64,000 bases of DNA, taken from the NCBI GenBank assembly GCA_031401235.1, contig JANNRJ010000030.1, forward strand, positions 124,001 through 188,000, written 5' to 3'. Under the pieces are notes generated by a model. That model was not told the origin of the DNA and did no database searches. It saw only the letters and a program-made list of their open reading frames with translations. Position numbers and translations under genes: made by a program. This document shows, piece after piece, positions 40,961-48,799 of the stretch (the first letter of the stretch is position 1; each line of letters begins with the position of its first letter). Source of the stretch: UBA3006 sp031401235. GTDB lineage: Bacteria; Actinomycetota; Acidimicrobiia; Acidimicrobiales; Ilumatobacteraceae.

Positions 40961-41815
40961 TTACGAACCGGATAGGCGAGGAATAGTGCCGACTGCCACT
41001 GGCGGATCAGGCAAATCCTTGAATGTTTCGGCCAGAGTGTCGAAACTTGTGGTGCCTGCCGCGAGCGCCGCATAAATTTCGGAGGTTGGTGCGCACCAGC
41101 GGTCGTATTCATTCGACCACTCCGTGCTAGTTGGTCCAGCACCGCCGATCGTGTATCTCTCGTGACAAACAACTGCAAGAATTTGTGAATCGGTTAGTCC
41201 ACCACCTGCCTTTGCACCTTGCTGTGGCATCGGGTTGCCGTTATATGACATCGGTGCATGTGCCCCACCGGCTCGATCAGGGTTGCCGTAAGTCGCCAGT
41301 CCTTGGGCGACGAATGCTTCACTGCCGGTGTAAACGAAGTTGAGCATGTCTTCGATCTTGGGGAATGTATTCAATACTTCGCCTTGGTACAAGACTCGGC
41401 CGGCACCGCCTTGCCCGTCTGCCCCATGACAGCCAGCGCATGATCCAAATAAACCTGCACCAACAGCCAATGGTCCTTCCACAATTTTTTCTTGCGGTCG
41501 CAATGCGAGTAAATAAATGAACGCCCATAGTGGTAACAAACTGAGAGTTGCCATTGCCCAAAACGGGATCTTCTTTCGTACTTTGGCAGCCACTACATAG
41601 GCTGGATCAGGTGGCGGTGGCATTGCACCAACTGGCGCAATCGGCGCCACTGGCTCCTTGACAATTCCGGCATTCGGAACTGATTGGATACTCCCCGCTG
41701 ATCCGGGGGCATCCGATCCAGCCGCATCAGGCGAGGCCGGAGCTACGTCAGATCCACCCAATGCTTCCCGACGCTCTTTGGCGCGTTTAAGTAGGTGTTC
41801 TGGAATTTCTGTCAC
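40961..41815 (-). CDS. Membrane-anchored monoheme cytochrome c
   Basis: A 284-residue protein with a cytoplasmic N-terminus, one membrane span (IPFWAMATLSLLPLWAFIYLL), and an outside cytochrome domain with the heme site CAGCH and a Met ligand candidate in HAPMSYNGNPMP. The first residues TEIPEHLLKRAKERR are nearly the same as the start of the cytochrome b subunit IV-like protein. The middle is Pro/Ala-rich. Start is GTG after AGAGGA. It diverges from the respiratory operon and probably takes electrons from that complex or passes them to an oxidase. Confidence 0.87.
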   Translation of the reverse strand: MTEIPEHLLKRAKERREALGGSDVAPASPDAAGSDAPGSAGSIQSVPNAGIVKEPVAPIAPVGAMPPPPDPAYVVAAKVRKKIPFWAMATLSLLPLWAFIYLLALRPQEKIVEGPLAVGAGLFGSCAGCHGADGQGGAGRVLYQGEVLNTFPKIEDMLNFVYTGSEAFVAQGLATYGNPDRAGGAHAPMSYNGNPMPQQGAKAGGGLTDSQILAVVCHERYTIGGAGPTSTEWSNEYDRWCAPTSEIYAALAAGTTSFDTLAETFKDLPDPPVAVGTIPRLSGS

Positions 41816-41897
41816 GAGAATCCTCTTTAGAATTGAACCGGTTGTCGTCTGAGATAAAAGCCTCTATAAGAATAGACACGATAGGCGAGTTAGAGCG

Positions 41898-41957
41898 GGT
41901 GCAAATGCACGATTAGGTACCCGAGTGCGGATGTGTCGCACCGTTCCCATTTGCACC
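41898..41957. repeat. Inverted repeat between cytochrome c and the quinol oxidoreductase operon
   Basis: Arms GGTGCAAATG (41898-41907) and CATTTGCACC (41948-41957), with 40 bases between. They lie in the middle of the 252-base divergent gap. Possible paired operator sites for a shared regulator. TGCACGA also occurs twice nearby (41906-41912 and 41974-41980). Confidence 0.5.
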
Positions 41958-42023
41958 TGCAACGTCACCGGATTGCACGAATGCACATGCTCCATTCTTT
42001 CGCCACATCGCACCCAATCGGAC

Positions 42024-42029
42024 TAGGGT
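42024..42029 (+). promoter_or_regulatory. Candidate -10 element of the respiratory operon
   Basis: TAGGGT 38 bases before the first ATG (42068). Unlike most genes here the operon would have a short leader. The rest of the 41816-42067 gap holds a possible minus-strand -10 TATTCT at 41869-41874 for cytochrome c and no gene. Confidence 0.35.
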
Positions 42030-42067
42030 TATAAGGGATTTACCCAAGAAAGGCACCCCTGCGACCG

Positions 42068-42544
42068 ATGCTGGCAATCGACATTCTCAAATGGCCAGGT
42101 GTGAACCAACCGTTCATTTTTTCCGTCGTGCTAACTGCTGGTTTGGCTTTTCTTGTCGTGCCCATTGGAAAGCGCCGACCGATTGATCGCAAGGTGACAT
42201 GGGGTGAGGCGATGGTCGGAGGGATGTTCATCTTCGCTGTGTTGTTTCTCGCATTCGGTGTGGTGCCACATCAATTCATCGATCACGCTGATCGGAATCT
42301 CGGTTGGCGACGAGACAAAATCCTCTATGGTCCATTTGGCATCTTCAAACCCAAAGCCCTCAATGGTCCGTTTCCTTTCACGATTAGTTACGAAGCGATT
42401 CGCGACATCGTCGTTGTCGGAATTCATGCTGTCAACATTGGGGCGATGATCTTTCTCTTTTCGTGGTGGCAAAAACGTGGTGTAGTCAAGCCAAAAGAAA
42501 TCGAGACTTCCACATACGGTCGTCCGCTGGTGAAGACGAGTTAA
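42068..42544 (+). CDS. Three-helix membrane protein of the quinol oxidoreductase operon, unknown
   Basis: A 158-residue protein with three predicted spans: FIFSVVLTAGLAFLVVPIG, EAMVGGMFIFAVLFLAFGVV and IVVVGIHAVNIGAMIFLFSWW. Between the second and third lies a hydrophilic segment with conserved-looking HQFIDHADRNLGW, whose His residues could serve heme or quinone contact. It is the first gene of the operon and followed by the ferredoxin after six bases. I do not recognise a family; an accessory subunit of the b6-like complex is an inference from position. Confidence 0.75.
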   Translation: MLAIDILKWPGVNQPFIFSVVLTAGLAFLVVPIGKRRPIDRKVTWGEAMVGGMFIFAVLFLAFGVVPHQFIDHADRNLGWRRDKILYGPFGIFKPKALNGPFPFTISYEAIRDIVVVGIHAVNIGAMIFLFSWWQKRGVVKPKEIETSTYGRPLVKTS

Positions 42545-42550
42545 TGCCAC

Positions 42551-42964
42551 ATGACTAAGACCGACGCCAACCCACCGATGCCCGAGTGGTCGTCTGAGTA
42601 CGAACTCGTTGAAGTTGACAATGCGTACCTTTCCAAGGCGGTGAAACCCAAGCAATTCATTCACATCGATCAAAGTGAGTGCATCATGTGCGAGGGATGT
42701 GTCGACATCTGCCCATGGAAATGCATTCATATGGTGACACCAAATGCGATCGCCCAGGCGCAGGGTACCGAAATGCCCGGTTTAGATCCATCGGACAAGG
42801 TTCTATTTATTATTGACGACGATGTTTGTACTCGCTGTGCGCTTTGCGTGGATCGCTGCCCAACGGGCGTGATTATTCTTGGCAAACTTGGTGAGCCAGG
42901 GGTGACCGGTGACTTACACTTACGCACCGATAACCACGGATATGCCTACGGACTGCGCTTTTAA
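42551..42964 (+). CDS. 2[4Fe-4S] ferredoxin in the quinol oxidoreductase operon
   Basis: A 137-residue ferredoxin. The first cluster site is C44-x2-C47-x2-C50-x3-C54-P, the second C93-x2-C96-x2-C99-x3-C103-P, with about 38 residues between the two, longer than in small bacterial ferredoxins. An extra Cys (C58) follows the first site. No signal peptide, so it is cytoplasmic. The C-terminal tail ends GYAYGLRF. Its place directly before the cytochrome b gene suggests an electron-transfer role at the cytoplasmic face of that complex. Confidence 0.88.
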   Translation: MTKTDANPPMPEWSSEYELVEVDNAYLSKAVKPKQFIHIDQSECIMCEGCVDICPWKCIHMVTPNAIAQAQGTEMPGLDPSDKVLFIIDDDVCTRCALCVDRCPTGVIILGKLGEPGVTGDLHLRTDNHGYAYGLRF

Positions 42965-42976
42965 GGAGAACGAATC

Positions 42977-43762
42977 ATGGCCCGCACAGTCGATGAAATG
43001 CCCCGCCCCACGATGAAGGAGCGCGCCGCAAAACTTGGCAAATCAGTGCAATCGAGCCAAGCGTGGAACTCGATCATGCGTCCCGGATCGATTTTCCGCA
43101 AAGGATATACCGACTCTCCGAGAAATCGTTCATACGTGATTATGAACTCGGTGTTGTATCACCTTCATCCGGTCAAGGTGAAGCGTCATGCCGTCAAAGT
43201 GAGCTACACGCTGTGTCTCGGTGGGTTGAGTTTCTTTCTGTTCATCCTCTTGACCGTCACGGGCATCTTCTTGATGTTCTTCTATCGACCAACCGCGACC
43301 AATGCCTGGGAGGACATTCAGTCTCTACAAACCTCGGTGACGTTCGGACTGATGGTTCGCAACATGCACAGATGGGGTGCTCACCTGATGGTGATTAGCG
43401 TCTTTTTACATATGGCACGCGTGTTTTATCACGGTGCGTACAAGGCACCACGCGAATTCAATTGGGTCGTCGGCGTGATCTTGCTGGTGCTCACATTGAT
43501 GCTTTCATTTACTGGATATTTGTTGCCGTGGGATCAGTTGGCCCTATGGGCAGTCACCGTTGGCACCAACATGATTGGATATTCGCCGGTAATTGGCTCG
43601 CAAGTTCGATTCGTCTTGCTCGGTGGAACTGAAATTGGTGCCGAAACGCTGTTGCGCTGGTACGTGCTGCATGTGTTGCTCTTTCCATTCATCACTGTTA
43701 TCTTTCTGGCGATCCACTTTTGGCGTGTACGCAAAGACGGCGGAATCTCGGGACCCCTCTGA
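42977..43762 (+). CDS. Cytochrome b6-like subunit (N-terminal half of cytochrome b)
   Basis: A 261-residue, four-helix diheme cytochrome b. Heme ligands: H-x13-H in NMHRWGAHLMVISVFLH and H-x14-H in VLHVLLFPFITVIFLAIH; the 14-residue gap is the b6 type. The Cys in the segment SYTLCLGG (C80) lines up with the Cys that binds heme c_i in b6f and in Bacillus-type complexes. SFTGYLLPWDQLALWAV and RKDGGISGPL are strongly b6-like. An unusual 65-residue soluble N-terminus precedes helix A. Actinobacterial QcrB is normally an unsplit, long cytochrome b, so the split form is distinctive. Confidence 0.92.
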   Translation: MARTVDEMPRPTMKERAAKLGKSVQSSQAWNSIMRPGSIFRKGYTDSPRNRSYVIMNSVLYHLHPVKVKRHAVKVSYTLCLGGLSFFLFILLTVTGIFLMFFYRPTATNAWEDIQSLQTSVTFGLMVRNMHRWGAHLMVISVFLHMARVFYHGAYKAPREFNWVVGVILLVLTLMLSFTGYLLPWDQLALWAVTVGTNMIGYSPVIGSQVRFVLLGGTEIGAETLLRWYVLHVLLFPFITVIFLAIHFWRVRKDGGISGPL

Positions 43763-44508
43763 TGACTGAAATCCCCGAACATCTGCTCAAGCGCGCTCAG
43801 GCGGCGCGCGAGAAGGCGGCCGCCACTAGTAATGAGTCGCCAACCGAGAACGACGCGGCCGCAACTGATCCACGAATTCCACAACATTTGTTGGACCGGA
43901 GCAAGGCGGCTCGTATTGGTGGCGCAACCGGAGGTGTTGCCGTAGCGGATCGACCAACAGCTGTAGTTCGTGTTGACCCGCAGTCTTTTGGACCTCTAGG
44001 TACCGGACCTGGCGGTCACACACAACGCTTGCTCACGGTCGTTAAGTCCGGTTCAATTCAAGATGTCAAAGCCATTCCAATCGACAAGGTTCATACCTGG
44101 CCGCACCTTTTGGCTATTGAGTTTGTTGCATCGCTTGCCTGTACGGCGTTTCTTTTCATTTTTTCCTGGTTTGTGAACGCGCCACTATTGCAGGCAGCCA
44201 ACTTCAATCAGACGCCAAACCCGTCAAAAGCTCCTTGGTACTTTTTAGGACTGCAAGAGTTGCTCACCATGTTTCATCCGATGATTGCCGGAGTGACCAT
44301 TCCAGGGGTCGGAATCATCGGTTTAATGCTTGCTCCGTTTGTCGATCGAAACCCATCCATCAAGCCGGAGGATCGCAAATTCATCACCAGTATGTTCACA
44401 GTCTTCTTAATGTTTTGGTCAATATTGGTGATCATTGGGTCATTCTTTCGAGGTCCAGGCTTCAACTTCACGTTCCCGTGGGTTGACGGAATCTTCTTCG
44501 ACCTCTAA
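43762..44508 (+). CDS. Cytochrome b subunit IV-like protein (C-terminal half of cytochrome b)
   Basis: A 248-residue protein with about 100 soluble N-terminal residues and three membrane helices. The quinol-site motif, PEWY in b6f, appears as APWYFLGLQELLTMFHP. The N-terminus contains two copies of the same short motif: TEIPEHLLKRA (residues 2-12) and PRIPQHLLDRS (37-47). The ATG overlaps the stop of the b6-like gene (TGATG). The divergent cytochrome c gene carries the same motif at its N-terminus. Combined with the preceding gene it makes a complete cytochrome b. Confidence 0.9.
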   Translation: MTEIPEHLLKRAQAAREKAAATSNESPTENDAAATDPRIPQHLLDRSKAARIGGATGGVAVADRPTAVVRVDPQSFGPLGTGPGGHTQRLLTVVKSGSIQDVKAIPIDKVHTWPHLLAIEFVASLACTAFLFIFSWFVNAPLLQAANFNQTPNPSKAPWYFLGLQELLTMFHPMIAGVTIPGVGIIGLMLAPFVDRNPSIKPEDRKFITSMFTVFLMFWSILVIIGSFFRGPGFNFTFPWVDGIFFDL

Positions 44509-44520
44509 CTCGGATCAATC

Positions 44521-45375
44521 ATGGAAACCACCACCATTCTCGCTATTGCTGTCGCAGTAATCGTCGTGCTCGGCCTAGGCGTCGTGCTTACTGCCTCGCG
44601 TCGAAGTGATGCTCGCGGTATTGGCTCTCTGTCACGCGAAACGCGTCGCAAAGATCGGGGCGAAGTCACCGATACTTCAATTTCGGGTCGTGACGTTGAG
44701 TTGGCTGCCGTGGCTGCTCGAAGTGTCGCTGTTGCTCCGCAACCATCACCAAATGTAGTTCCGTGGACCCCACCGGATTCCGAAGCACTTGGAGTGACGC
44801 GCCGCCAATTTTTCAACCGCGCCACCGTCACGCTGATGAGTGCGAGCCTTGGCGGATTCGGAGCCGCAGTCATCGCCTTTTTGTGGAGAGGAGCGTCGGG
44901 CGGATTCGGATCCAAAATCACAGTTGGCAAAGTTGATGACATAATCAGCGAAATTAGAGCAAACAAGGGTTTTCTATATGTGCCACAAGCGCGCTCCTGG
45001 GTAACGGAGTATCCACCGGAGGCGTTATCAAAGGCAAAAGTTGCATACGGAAAACAACCCGGGGTATTGGCTGGTATGGAGGCCGGACTCGTTGCGCTGT
45101 ACCAGAAATGCCCGCATCTCGGTTGTCGGGTACCGACATGTGCAAGTTCGCAATGGTTTGAATGTCCGTGCCATGGTTCGCAGTACAACCGAGTGGGTGA
45201 AAAGAAGGGTGGTCCAGCGCCACGAGGAATGGATCGGTTTGGAGTTTCCCTTGCCAACGATGTCCTAGTAATTGACACGAGTGCCGTGTTCATTGGTCCA
45301 GCGATTGGCACCAACACGACTGGTCAAGAAGCAGAGGGACCGCACTGTGTGGGAAGTCTCGGTGGACACGGATGA
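44521..45375 (+). CDS. Rieske iron-sulfur protein
   Basis: A 284-residue Rieske subunit. It has an N-terminal helix (ILAIAVAVIVVLGLGVVLTA), a second helix near residues 105-125 after the RRQFFNRATVT segment (Tat-like, as common for Rieske proteins), and the cluster-binding motifs CPHLGC and CPCHGSQYN. These supply two Cys and two His to [2Fe-2S] and the disulfide pair. The end overlaps the diheme cytochrome c start by four bases. Confidence 0.94.
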   Translation: METTTILAIAVAVIVVLGLGVVLTASRRSDARGIGSLSRETRRKDRGEVTDTSISGRDVELAAVAARSVAVAPQPSPNVVPWTPPDSEALGVTRRQFFNRATVTLMSASLGGFGAAVIAFLWRGASGGFGSKITVGKVDDIISEIRANKGFLYVPQARSWVTEYPPEALSKAKVAYGKQPGVLAGMEAGLVALYQKCPHLGCRVPTCASSQWFECPCHGSQYNRVGEKKGGPAPRGMDRFGVSLANDVLVIDTSAVFIGPAIGTNTTGQEAEGPHCVGSLGGHG

Positions 45376-46436
45376 TGTTCGCCGACACAACAACAAGCGT
45401 GGCGTGGTTCATTCTCGTCGTTTCGGTGTTGGGCTGGACTTTCTATTTAGTCAGCAATGTTCGCCGCGGCCGGGCCGAACTTGGATCAGAAATTGTGCTG
45501 GCGGCAAATCGTAAACCTTATTACGACGATGACATTCTTGAAGGTAAGAAGATCGAACGCACACAGTTGATTGGCATTGCATTTCTTGCTGTGATCACGA
45601 TTGCCCTTCCGCTTTACTGGATTCTGGAACCAAGTCGTGAACGTGGTGCCACTGTGTTTTTCCAGGAGCGTTTCGAAACATGGGGAAGCCGCTTGTTTGC
45701 TCCGACTTCAGAGGGTGGCTACAACTGTGCGGGTTGCCATGGCGGAATGACAGGCTCAGGCGGTGCCTCGGGTTATTTGATCACCAATCCGATTACAAAT
45801 GAAGTAAAGCCTGTCACTTGGAAGGCTCCAGCCATCAATACGCTTTTCTATCGCTATAGCGAAGCAGAAGTACGTTTCATCCTTGAATACGGTCGACCAT
45901 TTTCGCCGATGTCGGCGTGGGGTCTTGCTGGCGGCGGACCGCTAAATGAGCAACAGGTTCAGACCTTGATTGAGTATATGCAAAGTGTTCAAATCCCCCG
46001 AGAAGATTGCGCCAAGTTGAACGATGATCCGCGTCTATGTGAAGGCGGGCATCTACCCAAAGCGCAGCAGGATGCGATCCAAGCAGAAGCCGAACGAGTT
46101 GTGACGAACGGAACGTATTCAACTGTCGGTGAAGCACTATTTAATCTTGATCTCGGAGGTGGCAACTTTTCTTGCGCGCGGTGTCACACTAAGGGATGGT
46201 CGTATGGTGATCCACAAATCACTGGCGGTGGAGCACTCGGGCCCAACCTCACCAGTGGATCAACAGTGCGCCAATTTCCACAGCAGTCCGATATGGTCGC
46301 ATTCATCACCGGCGGTAGTGAATTGGGTAAGCGTTATGGCGAGCAAGGTCAGGGCAGTGGCCGGATGCCGGCATTTGGGGCGATGCTCACCAATGAACAG
46401 ATAAGAGCAATTGTCGATTATGTGCGGGGGATGTAA
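45372..46436 (+). CDS. Membrane-bound diheme cytochrome c
   Basis: A 354-residue protein with two helices near the N-terminus (WFILVVSVLGWTFYLVSN and IGIAFLAVITIALPLYWI) and two cytochrome c domains with heme sites CAGCH (near residue 121) and CARCH (near residue 265). Met ligand candidates lie in PFSPMSAWG and GRMPAFGAM. It corresponds in role to QcrC or to the c1 component, passing electrons from the Rieske centre to the oxidase. It is coupled to the Rieske gene by ATGA. Confidence 0.92.
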   Translation: MMFADTTTSVAWFILVVSVLGWTFYLVSNVRRGRAELGSEIVLAANRKPYYDDDILEGKKIERTQLIGIAFLAVITIALPLYWILEPSRERGATVFFQERFETWGSRLFAPTSEGGYNCAGCHGGMTGSGGASGYLITNPITNEVKPVTWKAPAINTLFYRYSEAEVRFILEYGRPFSPMSAWGLAGGGPLNEQQVQTLIEYMQSVQIPREDCAKLNDDPRLCEGGHLPKAQQDAIQAEAERVVTNGTYSTVGEALFNLDLGGGNFSCARCHTKGWSYGDPQITGGGALGPNLTSGSTVRQFPQQSDMVAFITGGSELGKRYGEQGQGSGRMPAFGAMLTNEQIRAIVDYVRGM

Positions 46437-47255
46437 ATGCATTCGGCGCTCCTGGCAATCTCCTGGCAACCCGAAATACGTGGAATTGTTGTCGTAGCCA
46501 TCGCCATCGTTGTATTCGTTGGTGGCCCGTATTTGGTAATCGGAACAAATGTTGGCGCTCGACTCGGAATCCTCATCGTCGTGGCCGGTTTCTTTGGTTG
46601 GATGATGGTGATGGGAGGAATTTGGTGGACGTATGGCATCGGGCTGAAGGGTCCAGATCCTTCATGGAAACCCGCTAGTCCAATAACCATCATCCGTGAC
46701 GCGTCTGAATTCGAAAATGTAGGTCTTGTGACCTCTGCACTCTTGATGACTGGTGTCCCAACAGCCGACGCCGCCACCGCATCTGATGCGCTTCAACGTG
46801 ATGGCTGGAACTTGCTGGATGATGCAGACCCGCAACGCGGACAAGCAGTTGCTTCATCTGATGAAATTTTACTAGTCGAAGCCAAGGAGTTTCTTGCTGG
46901 TGAGTATCTGTCCGTTGCGGTGTACGACCGAGGTGGTGAACGTTGGCCAAAGATCAACGATTCGCTTGACTTCATTGCGTTCTTCCACAAACCGCATTAT
47001 GCACTTGTTGAAGTCGCCCCAGTTGTTGCCCAACGAGTGGAACCGGGTCGGGCGCCTGCCATACCGGTGATTGACACGACGAAACCTCATCGATATATCT
47101 ACATGCTGCGCGATCTCGGTGCCAAGCGCCAGCCAGCGATGTTCATAGCCTTCGGGTCGGGACTCATCTTTTTCATTCTCTGCTGGGTCTTACATCGCCG
47201 CGATCTTGCACTTCGAGCCAATCTTTCGGCTGAACGCTCGCTGACAAAAGGCTAA
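46437..47255 (+). CDS. Membrane protein between the cytochrome and nuo genes, unknown
   Basis: A 272-residue protein that starts immediately after the diheme cytochrome stop. Two helices at the N-terminus (GIVVVAIAIVVFVGGPYLVI and LGILIVVAGFFGWMMVMGG), a soluble central region of about 130 residues, and one C-terminal helix (AMFIAFGSGLIFFILCWVLH). No cofactor motif. Position suggests an accessory or assembly subunit of either complex. Family not recognised. Confidence 0.75.
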   Translation: MHSALLAISWQPEIRGIVVVAIAIVVFVGGPYLVIGTNVGARLGILIVVAGFFGWMMVMGGIWWTYGIGLKGPDPSWKPASPITIIRDASEFENVGLVTSALLMTGVPTADAATASDALQRDGWNLLDDADPQRGQAVASSDEILLVEAKEFLAGEYLSVAVYDRGGERWPKINDSLDFIAFFHKPHYALVEVAPVVAQRVEPGRAPAIPVIDTTKPHRYIYMLRDLGAKRQPAMFIAFGSGLIFFILCWVLHRRDLALRANLSAERSLTKG

Positions 47256-47258
47256 GTC

Positions 47259-47735
47259 GTGGGTCAATACCTACCGATCTTCGTCTTATTGATTCTCGCT
47301 GCCTTATTTGGGGTGATGAGTTCGATGGCGTCCAAATTGCTTGCTCCCAGGCGCCCCAATAGCGCAAAATCTGCGCCATATGAATGTGGAATTGTGCCCA
47401 GTCGTGACGCGCCGGAGCGATTTCCAGTGAGCTTTTACATCGTGGCGATGTTGTTCATCATGTTCGATATTGAGATCATCTTTGCCTATCCATACGCGGT
47501 TAGTCGTCAAGAACTTGGTTCATTCGCGTTCTTTGAAATGGTCGCCTTTAGCGTCGTATTTTTCGTCGCGTTTCTGTATGCCATCGCTCGGGGGGCATTG
47601 GATTGGGGTCCATTTCAACGAGCGGTTCGTCTGGATCAAATCGGTGGTACCGACATTTCTTCGGCGATGTCAAAACCAACGTACTCGGTGCGCATTGTTG
47701 GACTTGATGGTCGCACTAACGAAGTGCCGTCTTAA
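47259..47735 (+). CDS. nuoA: NADH-quinone oxidoreductase subunit A
   Basis: A 158-residue, three-helix subunit of the complex I membrane arm. Diagnostic segments are SAPYECGIVP, RFPVSFYIVAMLFIMFDIEI and FAYPYAV. The C-terminus is about 35 residues longer than in E. coli-like NuoA. Start is GTG, three bases after the preceding stop. It begins the full nuoA-N series, all on the plus strand with overlaps or very short gaps. Confidence 0.96.
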   Translation: MGQYLPIFVLLILAALFGVMSSMASKLLAPRRPNSAKSAPYECGIVPSRDAPERFPVSFYIVAMLFIMFDIEIIFAYPYAVSRQELGSFAFFEMVAFSVVFFVAFLYAIARGALDWGPFQRAVRLDQIGGTDISSAMSKPTYSVRIVGLDGRTNEVPS

Positions 47736-48319
47736 TGGGCACGATTCGCAATGTCCTCGACGACGGTCTCGGCGGATTAGAGCACAATTTCCTCACCGGA
47801 CGAATCGAAGACGTAGTCAAATGGTCCAGGTCACGATCCAGTTGGGGTGCAACGTTTGGCTTGGCGTGTTGTGCGATTGAGATGATGGCAACCGGTACGG
47901 CGCACTACGACTTGGCCCGATTCGGAATGGAAGTATTTCGTGCCTCACCTCGGCAAGCCGACATCATGATCGTGGCCGGTCGGGTGAGTCAAAAAATGGC
48001 GCCGGTGTTGCGACAGGTGTATGACCAAATGATGGAACCAAAGTGGGTGATTTCTATGGGGGTGTGTGCCAGCAGCGGCGGCATGTTCAACAACTACGCA
48101 ATCGTGCAAGGTGTTGATCAGATTGTTCCCGTTGACGTGTATGCGCCCGGTTGTCCGCCGACTCCGGAGACATTGATTCACGCCATCGAGACTCTGCATC
48201 AGCTCATCGAAGATGGCCAAATCATGCAACGCCGCTCGGTAAGTGGTGCCGGAGCCGGTGTGCACGTGCAAGAAATTCCTGCCGGAAGTATTACTCCAGT
48301 AGTTCTTGGATCGAAGTAA
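47735..48319 (+). CDS. nuoB: NADH-quinone oxidoreductase subunit B
   Basis: A 194-residue peripheral-arm subunit that carries cluster N2, the last before quinone. The tandem Cys is in FGLACCAIEMMATG; the other ligands are in MGVCASSGGMFNNYA and APGCPPTPE. The ATG overlaps the nuoA stop by one base. C-terminal tail is not conserved. Confidence 0.97.
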   Translation: MGTIRNVLDDGLGGLEHNFLTGRIEDVVKWSRSRSSWGATFGLACCAIEMMATGTAHYDLARFGMEVFRASPRQADIMIVAGRVSQKMAPVLRQVYDQMMEPKWVISMGVCASSGGMFNNYAIVQGVDQIVPVDVYAPGCPPTPETLIHAIETLHQLIEDGQIMQRRSVSGAGAGVHVQEIPAGSITPVVLGSK

Positions 48320-48322
48320 TCG

Positions 48323-48799
48323 ATGTCGACTTCTGAGATGTACGGCTCGCCATTGATTGAGATCACGGGGCAAGGTGTGCTTTTTATCGCCAAAGATCGC
48401 TATATCGAAACGTTGAAAAATCTTGCTCTAGATGGATTCGAGATGTGCGTGGATCTCACTGCCGTTGATTTTCTTACCCATCCGGGACGCACCTCGCCGG
48501 CTGACATAGTCGCGGAGCGTTTTGAAGTTGTGGTCAATCTATTGTCGATGCGTCATCATAAACGGTTGCGACTTCGAGTGCAGGTCAGTGAAGCCGATGC
48601 AACCGTCGATTCGGCGTTTGAAATTTATCCCGGTACCGAAGCAATGGAACGCGAAGTATTCGATATGTTCGGTATCGCCTTCAATAATCATCCGGACTTA
48701 ACGCGAATTCTGATGCCAGAGGATTGGGATGGTCACCCATTGCGAAAGGACTATGCACAAGGTCAGATTCCAGTTCAATTCAAGGGTGCGGCCTCATGA
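48323..48799 (+). CDS. nuoC: NADH-quinone oxidoreductase subunit C
   Basis: A 158-residue 30-kDa-type subunit. Segments FEVVVNLLSMRHHKRLRLRV and EREVFDMFGIAFNNHPDLTR followed by ILMPEDWDGHPLRKDY are the family hallmark. It is a separate gene, not fused to nuoD. The stop overlaps nuoD by four bases. Confidence 0.96.
   Translation: MSTSEMYGSPLIEITGQGVLFIAKDRYIETLKNLALDGFEMCVDLTAVDFLTHPGRTSPADIVAERFEVVVNLLSMRHHKRLRLRVQVSEADATVDSAFEIYPGTEAMEREVFDMFGIAFNNHPDLTRILMPEDWDGHPLRKDYAQGQIPVQFKGAAS

Noticed and set aside
41976..41981. CACGAA half-site as a Rex operator for the respiratory operon
   Set aside because: The partner TTCGTG eight bases upstream is missing (sequence there is ACGTCA), so only a half-site exists.
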